From Pristionchus mayeri (lineage: Eukaryota; Nematoda; Chromadorea; Rhabditida; Neodiplogasteridae): a stretch of DNA of 64,000 bases. The stretch spans positions 21,727,292-21,791,291 of the forward strand of contig BTRK01000003.1 in the NCBI GenBank assembly GCA_036245805.1, in the 5' to 3' direction. The notes beneath the pieces are model-generated. The model saw only the letters and a list, made by a program, of their open reading frames with translations, was not told where the DNA came from and did no database searches. The position numbers and the translations under genes are program-made. This document shows positions 29,001 through 41,000 of the stretch, in pieces. The number at the start of each line of letters is the position of its first letter. Positions within the stretch are counted from its first letter, which is position 1.

Positions 29001-32000
29001 TCCTGGGCAACATGACCATTCCCATCCAGCCAGCCCCCTTCAACAAGTGAGTGACCTTCCGATGATGTGTGATCTTTCATCTCTGCAGATTATTCAACGA
29101 CCTGCTTGATTCGTTCGCGGATGCCTCTCTATCGCACTCGTCGCCAGTTCGATCCAAGTGAGGAGCTATCATCTCCGTCACAAGCAAAATTCGTTGCAGA
29201 AATCCAGTGGAGGAGATAGCGAATGCCTCTCTGGCGCCAGAGATGGTCAAGAAGTGCAATGACTGCCTGCTGACGACCCTCGCTGCACTCGTGAATGCAA
29301 GCCCCGAATTGGGTGGGTAGAGAAGAGCACAGTGGATTGACGATATCGATCTGAAATGAATTTGGAATGTGCAGGCGTGACTCGAGTGCTGGACACGGCT
29401 TGGGGAGGAGAGTGGCGAGTGAGGGGATACATGCTGGAGATTCTTTCGAGGTGAGCTCACGATTGGACGATGAGCAGTTATCATTACGATCATTGCTGCA
29501 AAGAAGGATGAACTTGATTTTATTATGGATACGTGATTATGGCCCCATCATAATTTCTCGATCCCATCCATCTCTTGCAGAGTGGTCGCCGAGCATTCGT
29601 CTCCTTCCACTGCAGCCGATCGACAGGGCACTCAGTCAGAGTTGCTGCGACTGCTGTGTCAGCCAGCAGAGGACGGGAGTCTGCAGATAGTGAACAGCCT
29701 CGCCCTCTCCCTCCCCAGCGAGAGCATCGTGCGTCCCCTTTTGCTAGAGTTATTCTGAAATCACTCATAATTTATTCGCATAGGGCTCTTTATTTCTTAC
29801 ACAAAATAGTAACGCTTCATTCAGGACATGCTTTGTCGAGTGTGTGTCTCAGCCTTCTCTGAGAGGGGCGAGATGGGTCAGTTGATCCATTCCGTGCTGT
29901 GGAGTGAGGCCGAGTCTGCCACCTCCCTCGCCACCCTCTTCCGAGGATCATCATTCGCCGCCAAACTACTATCCTGGTGGGTGAATTGTATATGGAAAAC
30001 ACGATAGTAGAATGAATATTTATCTACCGTATCTCTGAGAGTAGTGTACCTGCTGCAGGTCCCTACGGATCTTCGGTCACGCATACCTCCTGGAGACACT
30101 GCGACCGCTGATGGTGAGGATGCTGAGCACGCCCGAGATGTTGTATGAGGTGAGATAAGTGGGGTTATATGGAACCAATGATGAGGAAAAGCACTCGATC
30201 TCCTTTTCGGTGCACTTATTTGAGAATATGATAGAGCCAAAGTTGGGCTGTATGACAAAATATATGGATTGATAGCTCGACAGGTAGTTTAATCTACTTC
30301 TCTTTCCTTAGGTGGAGGATCGAGGCGAGGGAGGGTCCGTGGAGGAGGCTATCGCAGCCACGAGAGACGTCGCAGACCTCGCATTTGAATTGATCGTCCA
30401 CTCGGTAGACAAGGCCAATCCGAGATTCAAACAGGTGAGATGAGGGTAATGGAAGACGAATACAGTCCAGTTGGTTTCCCATGGAAAACTGTGTACCCGG
30501 GTAACTCCCAGTAACCCCCACTGACCCCACGGGTCTAGCACGTTCATCTTTGAGATAATTGTGCTTTTATTTACAAATTGGTGGTTGTGTTCAGCATGCA
30601 ACTCTGCATCGAATCATATACAATTTGTACTATTAAAAGTTTTAATATTTCGGTAAATTAATTTTGAAGTTGTCGAAAAGAAAAAAAAATCACTTCCCGG
30701 TGCTATCAGGGCATTAATTCTATTTTCCAGTTTTCTTTCAAATTTTTCCGGTTTTCAGGCTTTTGATATGTTTTACGGTCCCCCTTTCTTAGTTTTGTCT
30801 ATGTTATAAATAATATTGATTTTGTGGAGTAGTATAAACCATGCAAATAATGGGAAATCGTGAATCGTATCAAAAGTCTGAAAACCGGAAAAAATTGAAA
30901 GAAAACTGGAAAATGGAATTAATACCCTGATAGCACCGGGAAGTGATTTGTTTCTTTTCGACAACTTCAAAATTAATTTACCGAAATATTTTAACTTTTA
31001 ATAGTACAAATTGTATATGATTCGATGCAGAATTGCATGCTGAACACAACCACCAATTTTTAAATAAAAGCACAATTATCTCAAAGATGAACGTGCTAGA
31101 CCCGTGGTGTCAGTGGGGGTTACTGGGGGTGACCCGGGGCGCACAGTTTTCCATGGGAAACCAACTGGACTGTAGAATAGTGCGCGATTATATTTGTGGA
31201 AAACGCCTGATTCGTCTTGGATTGCAAAGAAAACGAAGTTTCTGATAATTTGAACAGTCATTGCTACTTATCAAAACAAAAATGGGCAAGAATTGCTGAT
31301 GAGATTCAAAACTGAGGGGATATCGGAAAATATATGTTAGTTTCTATCTTCTCGTGCTTTTCAATTCCTATCTTCTCTGCAGGTCTGCTCGCAAGTGTGT
31401 TCAGTTATCAACACTCGTTTCCCCGGTCTCGGCCCCTCCGCACTCGGGAAGATTCTCTTCCTCCGGTTCTTCAATCCAGCTATCGGTAAGGCAATGCCTG
31501 AATTTACAGTATCTTCAAAGAGTACGGTGTAGTTCATTATCTGCGCGAAATTGACAGCACAATCGCTGCTTGCAGTGTCTCCGTTCGAGAATGAGTTGTT
31601 GACTTCTCGTCCCTCTCGTCGTCTCGCCCGAGGTCTCACTCTCATCTCGAAGATCCTCCAATCCACTGCGAATGGCCCATCAACGACCAGAGATCGAGAT
31701 ACTACCATCCAGCCATTCCAGCCACTCATCGAAAAGTGGACTGAACCACTCAATGGGTCAGAACAATTTATATTTCTTATGTCGTTCTTCCCCATTACTA
31801 TTGCTTATTCTATTCTTCCTTTACTCACTGTTACAACGGTGAGCACACCATACTTCCTCTTTTATCTGTGTTTGCGCATTATGGAAACTGCAACCATCGT
31901 CCTTTTCCAGATTTATCGCCGATATGATGGAGGACTCGGCGACGGACGACCATCTCTCTTCGCCCGCCCCCTCCACCAACCAGCAACTACTACTCAATGC

Positions 32001-35000
32001 ACACTCTCTATTCGTCACTGACAAGGCTGAGGTCAGAAGGAATTCTCATTGTTCAGTTACAACAACGGATAATAATTCGGGGCAAGAAACTCGTCTCTCA
32101 CATCATTCCCTCCTCATCCCCAGGTGCTCCGCCAGCTCTCGTTCGTCTCCGTCTCTCCCCTCTACTCGCGAGTGGATGCCCTCCTCAAGTCCCTCCCCGA
32201 TAACGTCATCCGTCCAGCTGCTCCACAAGAGACACTCGACCCCTCCCTTCCATTCCTCATCCAACTGGGCAAGGACGGACCTGTGCCGCCCCCTCTTCCC
32301 ACCTTCGCCATCGTACTCAGGAGATTACAGTGAGTGGACGGAATACTGTATAACCTGATCTTATTGCATTTTGGATGGTTACCATAGCTAGTATAATGTA
32401 CCTGATTGCAGGAACGTGGAGATGGAGACGGTTTCTAAGGTGATCGGAGAGAGATGCGGGAGGATGAAGTGGGTGTGTCTGCTGGATGGTCTGATGTGCT
32501 ACGAGGCTCCCAATCTCATGAAGTTGTTCTCTGCCGATGCATTCGCCCACATCGACCAGATCCTCGTGCTCAATGCATCCACTCAACTGTACAACAAACT
32601 GCTCGAGAACTTCTCCCTCCTCCAGACGGTGAGTGGTCTTTGATCTCTCCCATTCTACTGCCTTCTCTCTTCAGCTGCGAATCAACTTTGATCCGATCTC
32701 TCTGGCGACTCCTCTGGAAGTGTTGCCTGCTCGGTCGAGGACTCTCCTCTCCCCTCCCTCGCACTCTTTCCCCGCTGCACTCATCTCCAATGAGGAGATT
32801 CCCGTCACAATCAAGGTACCAAAATGGATACAGTCGAAAGATTAGTTGAAGTACGAATTGACAACTGTTGGAAACGGTAGCAGCGAGAATAATGCATGTA
32901 TTGTAGATGTACGACAACATGATGGTGGTGATCGGGTCGAGACCGTGGGGCAACGAACAAGTTCCCATCGCTGACGTCTTCCAGTGTACGGATTTCGAGC
33001 AGGTGGGATGCAGATTCGGAAGGCAGTATTAATAATAGTTTATACATCATGCTGTATCAGTCACAGTATTCAAATCGTTTAATCTCTCAGCTGGAGGTGA
33101 TCTCTCCAACGGTGCTCACTCTGGTGCAGCCCTCTTCTATCGTCTCTCTCCGATGCGAGGCATCGACTCTCCTTGCTCGATTGATGGCAGAGCGACAGAG
33201 AATGGCCAGTGCAGATATCGGAGGAGTCATCCCTCCACTAAGGTGGGGATTCGAGACCAATCGTCATTCAGAGATCAGTTAGCTAGTTGGCTTTTATTGG
33301 ACTATTGGCTGACGGGCGCCGTGTCATGTACATCCTTATCCCATCTTCTTCTCATCGATTCTTCTCTCCTCAGGGCGAATTCCCTCCATCTGATCTCTCT
33401 GGCCTTCGTCCATCTGGCAGATGGGGACGTCGCAGTTCGATCGACTGCCTATCGTCTGCTATGTGTCCTCTCAGATGCACTCCATCTACCGACTGCTGCA
33501 TCACTCCAGGTGAGAAAACAATCGTTGGATTCACAAGTTAATGATATCTTGTTTGGTGAAGTTTCACTGAATGACACACTGTCCGTCTGATAATTAATCC
33601 CCTCTAATTCCTCTCTTTCTCCTCAGGAGACTCCGTGTGTCTTCGTGCCGTCGAACTCGCTACAGTTCCTACAGTGCACGGCGTCTGCCCTCGTCAACCA
33701 CGAACCCTCCCTCCTCACCATCCTCGTCCCCCGATTACTCGACATGGGATCAGTCACTCTGCTGTACTCACTCGCAGAGGCATGGCAATTGGTGAGCAGC
33801 AGACACTGAGAAGGGGAGAGGGGGTTAGTCGAGTGGAGGCTTTCGTAAATGTGGTTTTCGAGCTTCAATGATTCTCTCATGGTGATGAGTGTGCACAAAT
33901 AATTCGTATAAACATGTGTTTCGATGCGACTCCTCAATACCTTGGTTGTTGCAGGTTGCACAGCTGCGGGAGGAGTCTCGTGCAGAACTCTTTGGTTCTC
34001 TCTCGATGGCGACAGAAGTGGGCGGGGCACTGGGCACTGCCATCTGCTCCGATGTATGGCCGAGGATCGGAACTCTCGACAATGTCACTCTGCACACACT
34101 ACTTAATCGGTGAGGGATAGAATTTTTTCATAGACTGCAGATGGGTTCATCCTTATGATTGCAGTCTCATGCACGCCTGTCCTCTCGCCTCTTCCCTCCA
34201 GGTGGTACAAGCTGCTTGCAGGGGAGGAGATCGACTGGCTGCCCTCATCGTCGAGAGGTATGGTGACTGTATATAAGAATGTAGCTAACAGTTAGGATAA
34301 GGTACACTGAATATCTAACGCGAAATGGGACAGACATTCCGCATCAATTACCTTTGATGTAATACTCATCTCTCAGGACGATCTCACAAGTGAGTGCACG
34401 GGAGCCGCGAGTCTCGCTGTCGAGGCTGATGGCTTTCCTCCTCGTGATCACCTTCGACGCTGACGTCACTTTCCGTGAGTTATACTTCTCTCTAGTTTTG
34501 GTAGCTGACGATAGACAACGATCCATATCTCTCTTGCAGTGGAGTCCCATCTGGCGCATCTGATGCACATAATCTCGTGTGTGTCTGGAACGGGTCCGCC
34601 CTTCCTCCGATGCGCTACGTACACTCTCGTTTCCAATATCTTCCAGTCATTCGGAGCGAACACCAAACTGGCACTCAGTGGTTAGTGATGAAGAAAGTTA
34701 TTGTAATAGAGAATGATGAAGGAAACTGGCAATAATTTGCCAATCGCACGAATTGTATGGTTGTGATCTTTTCCCATCACGTCGTCTCTTGGTTGCAGAC
34801 GACGCTCGTCGTTCCCTCGGTCTCTTCCTCCGTCAACTCGCGAACGAGGATACAATGCGCCTCTTCCGCATCTACGACTACGACAATGGACAGGAGGTCG
34901 TCGAGATGATCATGAACCACGTCCAGACCGACACGAGGTACGGTATCAGAGGGATTGATACTATAGACATGGGTGCGATAATCCCCTACTTTTCAGCTGT

Positions 35001-38000
35001 GGTGACCGGAGTGAGGACTCGGACTACGAGTCGATCTGCGAGGAAGACGTGCCTTCGAGTGGAGGGAAACACGCGAATCTTCATCAGATCCTCAATCTCA
35101 TCATCACGGCTGTCAATGTGAGTACTGAATCCAGAGTAATGATGTAGTTGCGATCGAGAATGAAATCGATTTATGGAATCTATTCCGACATCAGGAAGTG
35201 CAAGGCGAGGGAGGATCGAGCAGGGACTGGCTGGTGGAGTGGCGAGTTCTCTCGAGACACTGGGCGTTCGAAGGTCGGGGAGAGGTGCAGATACGGTAAG
35301 TGAAGTAGAGTACGGAAGGAAGAGTATATCGATTGCTCTCAGATCGCTCATTGCGTTCTCCTCACTGGCGCACACTCTGTGCGAGGCGGAAATGAAGAGC
35401 ATCTTCCAATTGCTCGTGCAGGTAGACATTATGTGTGAAATACTTTAAAGTTACCCAACAAGGACGAAATTGACCCATTATTTTTTGTCCTCCATCGAAT
35501 AGCCGATGGTTGAATTAGTATAGAATGAATATACAAAAATGCCAAAAATCAATAATATCCTCAAGGGAAAGCCGGAAATGATCCGCGCTCTCTCACTTTT
35601 GCATACTCTCTCGTGTACGCGACGGGATCAGGGTGAGATCAGGGTTTCGTCCTTGTTGGGTAACTTTAACCTAGCTAACCTTGTGATGATCTGGAACAGC
35701 AATTTTTTGACTGTTTAGAATGTACTGTTGTATAGCTAAGTTGTTGCAGGTGATCAAGCGTCGCGAATCTCTCTCCTCAGTGGCGGGAGTGGCCCTCTCC
35801 CTCGTGCGAGTGCACACTCTCACGCCCTCCAATTCATCCATCCATCGACTCGCATTCTGGATCGCCATCATACTCTTCCAGGTCAGGATCATTTATCAAC
35901 CATTATTTTTAGATCTTTAGGTTCACGGATAATGGATAAATTGTGGATATGGCAGTACATTTCGAACGATATTTCACGGATCATTCTCTTCAGCTGGAGA
36001 ACGCGGTGGTGTACGAGCATGCTATCCAGCTGCTGCATGCCAATCTCTCGCATCTCGACCAGATGGGAGTATTCGAGCATACGGTAAGGGAAGATCACTG
36101 TAGTCATGCTATGAGAGTGCTTGCCCTCTGGCATTGCTTGTCACGCTAGGCGCTAACATGAGACGGCATTAGAACGCATACTTTCTGTTTACTTCTAATG
36201 TAAGCCTGTCACACTCTTGGAATTAGAAGGAATCTCCCGCCAAATTGAACTATCATAGTTGATCGACGTTTGATGGCCTAATCACTATCCATCTCTTTCA
36301 GAGTCTGGAGAAGCTAGTGATGGAGGCACGGACTCCCCTCGAATGGGATCTCAAGACCCTCGATCAGTTCGCCGGTCTCTCCTTCCGTGCCAGCTTCAAC
36401 TTCTCTCTCGTCGGATACCTACTCAAGGTACTGTAGATCGCATTCAGTCGATTGACGGGTCATTCTCATGAATCGCCTTGGCAGGGTCTTCGTCAGCCCT
36501 CGCTGTGCATGAAGGTGGTGCAGCTGTTGCATCTGTTGCTCAGAATCTCAGCCAAGAGCAGCCAGGAGTCAGTTGACCTTTCGATTCCTATGAAGTGTGT
36601 TAACGATCGAGGAAGAGATAAGATCGTTCATCTGCTTTTTATGATCCATCAACATATTGCACGTCTTTTTCTCTGCGTAATGGATCATCTCAGGAACGGC
36701 GTCCACTCCAATCCTTACGTGCTTACGAAGCACAACTTGGCCTTCCTCCTCGCTCTGCTGCCATTCGATGAGAAGGTGATCTTTGATCTCTAGTCCCCTT
36801 ACTCATCGATTCGCTCTCTCTCAGGTGATGTCTCGCTTCCGTCTGACATCTCGTGAGAGACTGCCCTCGGACAGGACGATCCTCCCCTCCAATCCATTCA
36901 GCACCTTCTCACTCGCCATTCCAGCTGTAGAGAAACAGAGGTAAGGAAGAAGGAGATCTGATAGGGAAATTTACGAGGGAATATAAGCAACCCATCAGTA
37001 CGAGCCGCATTCAGCTTTTCTTTATTTTTTTATGTACGACATGAATGTTGCGGCTGTAAACAATATAGTAGGAAAGTTGCCATCCTTGATCTCTTGTCTC
37101 TCAGGAAGTTGGTACCTGCTCCCTCAGTGTGGCAGGCGACAGACGAGGAGGAGGAAGACTCGCACCCTCTACTCGACCCCCAGATACTAGACACTGAACA
37201 GCAGCAGTCACTCGCAGCTACTGTACTCGTACGTTAGCATGAAATGTCCATTATGGAGGTTCCTACGGGATACAGAGCATCCTTCTTTCTTCTTTCAACT
37301 GTTGTTTATCCTCAGGCGATTCACGCCCGCAGTTGCCCCAACATCGACTTCGTGCTCATGTACCTCCTAGAAGCAGTGACACTCTTCCCCGGAGTTGTAC
37401 CCATCGTGTGAGTACGGTAGAATTCAAATACTGTACATCCGAAGTGTTGGCTCTGTGATTGCAAAGTAATATTGCGGCAAGTAGTTTGCCCGAAAAGTAA
37501 GTTGCCAGCAGCTTTCGCGTAATTTTACTTTTTCGGTCATAAAAAATAAAACTTGCTGGCAACTAACTTTTCAATTGTTTAATTTGTAACATTGAAACAA
37601 TATTGTAGCAAACTGACTTTATATTTTTATGTAAGATAAAAGTAAGTTACTGGTAAGTTGCAAACGAAAAGTAACTAGAAAGTAATATTGTCGTAAGAGG
37701 TTTACAATTTTACTAGTAAGTTGCTGGCAACTAACTTTACTACTTGCCGCAATATTACTTTGCAATCACAGAGGGGTTAACACGAAGTAGAGTTATACTG
37801 TAGACCGATCATTAATCGTGTTCAATAAGTAATCTTTTTCAGAGAGAGTCTTCTCGATCAACGCATCACTGGTCTGGTGCAGTCGTGCACTTCCTCTCGC
37901 ATGCTCAACACTCTCGTGAGACTCATCGAGAACTCCGTAACTGGAGAGACCCCAGGTACTGTAGGGGATGAGAATCGATGAGTGAATAGCAAAGAGTCAT

Positions 38001-41000
38001 TTGTTTCTAACCGAATAATTAATAATAATAATAATAATTCTTTATCATGCGATATGATAAGATAATTAGGAGTAAATGTTACAGGCAACTTATAAGCATG
38101 ATAATACGATGTCATATCTAGATGGCAAAGGGGATACGATCAATTACAAATGAGAGTGAATTAGAGATACGAGGAGTAATCAATATTATGAATAGTTTTA
38201 ACTCTGAGCGAGAACAAATCACTATTTCTAGAGATAACAATATTATTAGGTATACGATTCCACAGTGTTACAACTCTATTGGTGAGGAATGAGTGGTAGA
38301 GAGTGGATGTGGAGTGGTGTTTACGTAATTGGAAGAGATTGGGGCGTCTAGGTCTAGGAGGTGCAAGGTAAATAAAGGAGGGACAGCCTATGTCAACATC
38401 TGAATGAATCACTTTGTATATGAATGCTACTTCAATAATGGAGCGACGGTATCCTAAAGGTTCTAATTGAAAGTAACGCAAACGGTTAGGATAAGACCTG
38501 TCAGCGATGCCACATTTTAGGAGTACGAATTTGGTGAATTTACGCTGAATACGTTCGATGCTATTAGATAGATCTCTACTCTGGGGGGACCAAAGTTCAG
38601 AGCAATATTCGAGAATAGGGCGAACGTATGTAATAAATAGACGAGAATAGGGGATTTTTGGGGATTTTTGGAGACAAAAGTTCTTAGGATGTAAGAGCAA
38701 CGAGAACGGGCCTTTGAAATCTTACTAGATATGTGTGCACTAAACTCTAGTTTATTGGAATAGGTGACTCCTAGATCAGTAAACTGGGATACGGTTGGAA
38801 GAGAGGTGCCATTAAGAGAAAATGTGAAGGGAGGATGTGATCTTCCTATTAGCATAGTTTCGGTCTTAGTGAGGGATACGGTAAGGCCCCAGTCGGTGGA
38901 CCACTTAAACAGGATATCAAGAGAGGATTGGAGAGAAGCAGGGTCAGAGTAAGCCCCAAGTTTAACATCATCAGCAGAGAGAATACAGTGAACGTTAGGA
39001 GGAAGTAAGGAGGGTAAGTCACTGATGTACAGGGAAAAGAGAAGAGGCCCTAAGACAGAGCCTTGGGGCACTCCTGAGGGGGCAGGGAATGAGGGGGAGG
39101 AAGAGGTATTGATTGATACAGATTGTGATCTACCGAGTAAGAACGAACGAATCCATGATAAGAGGGATCCACAAATGCCTAGAAGTGAACATTTGTGGAT
39201 GAGTAAGTCGATCGGGATAGAGTCAAAGGCACGTGAGAAATCGATAAATGCAACAGAAATGTAGTGGCCATCGTTAAGTGCAGAGTGCCATTGAGAGAAA
39301 GAGTTAAGAAGTGCGGAGGTGCACGATCTACGCGGGCGGAAACCGTGTTGGTAGGGGGAAAAGAGATTGTTATCGGAAAGGTAGTTCCAGAGAGTCTCGC
39401 CTACGATTCTTTCCATAACTTTGGACGATGAGCAAGTGAGTGAGATGGGTCGATAAGAGGTGGCAGAATTGTTGGGTCCTTTGCGCTTATAGATTGCCTT
39501 GACTTTGGCAGTTTTCCAAATGGAGGGAGAAGTGCCATGGAGTAAGAATCTATTGAACAGGATGGAGAGAGGGATGCAATATGTGGGGCAGTACGTTTAA
39601 GGAAGATGTAGGGGATGTGATCGGGAGACGTGGATGAGCGGGGTGGGAGACGAGAGAGAAAACGAGGACGAGGAGAGGGGAAATGTCGACGTAATCAATA
39701 GATGGGGGGGACGAAAGAGTGCAAGAGGAAGGGACAGGCAGAGAGGAGCTATTATACGAAGCAGTGAAGTGTCGAGCTAGTTCACACGCCTTAGATATGT
39801 CAGAAACACAGAGAGAACCGTCGGGAGAGACTAGTGTAGGGATAGTATCGGATTGATCTTTAATACGCGTACTTGCATAAGAGAAGAAAGCTTTGAGGTT
39901 GTTTGATTTCACTAGACGGTTTTCTCTACTCCTAGCGGTGTGCTTTCGATTGTTTAAGTGAGCGACAGGTCGAGAAATAGTCAGTGAAGGATCGTCTCCT
40001 GTACGACTTCCTACATTTACGTAAAAGGCGAATAGAGCGAGAGGAGAATCGGATACGCTTTCGATTGAAAGATCGAAGTGGCACCAAGCTGTCTATGATA
40101 GAATGAACAATCTCGAGGAAACTAAGAGTAGAGAGAATCGGGATCGGACGAGGAGGATAGTAGAAAGGTCCAGTCTACAGAGTCAATCTGAGAGCAGATC
40201 GCACTCCAATCGACTCGACTGTAATCTCTACGGGGTGGATGCATGGGGGAAGGAAGAGAGATGGGAAGGGAGAAGTGGATAATGGAATGATCTAGAGATG
40301 GGAGTGGGGGTAAAACAACACAATCAGTAACTAGATGAGCATGTGAGGTAAAGACAAGATCTAGAGTATTCAAATTACGAGTGGGTGATGAGACAAGTTG
40401 GCAGAGAGGAAGGGACTGGGAGAAAGAGAGGAGAGCATGAGAATGAGGACTGGTCGATGAGAGGGAGAGAGAAAACCAATCGACTTCCTTACATTTAAAG
40501 TCACCAACTAGGATAATGGGGGAGAGATGAGAACAGTTCAGATCGTAGATATACTCTAGACACTCGTTAAAGGACTCAATACTACACGACGGACTACGAT
40601 AGACACAAATAAAGATTAGGGAGATGTGAGGAGTAAGGATGACCTGACAAGAAACTAGTTGACAGTAAGCAGAAAAGGATCGGGATGAGATCAAGGAAGA
40701 AGGGAGCGTGCTATCTATAAGAATGGCGACTCCTCCACCTGGTGTGGAAAGATCTCGATCGGATCTGTATACTACGTATCGGTCAAAGGAAAGCATCGCG
40801 TCAGTTAAAGTAAGGGGAGAAGCCCAGGTTTCAGTTAGGTTCAGGATGGAAAGGTCTGAAGAGAGAGCATACTGTTCTAGAGTGTGGATCTTAGAAAGCA
40901 CAGAGCGACAATTAATCAACGAGCATTTAATTGAACGAGAGTGATTATTGGAGTCAGAAGAGACAAGGCTGGTTGGGGGAGGGAAAGAGACGCGATGGGG

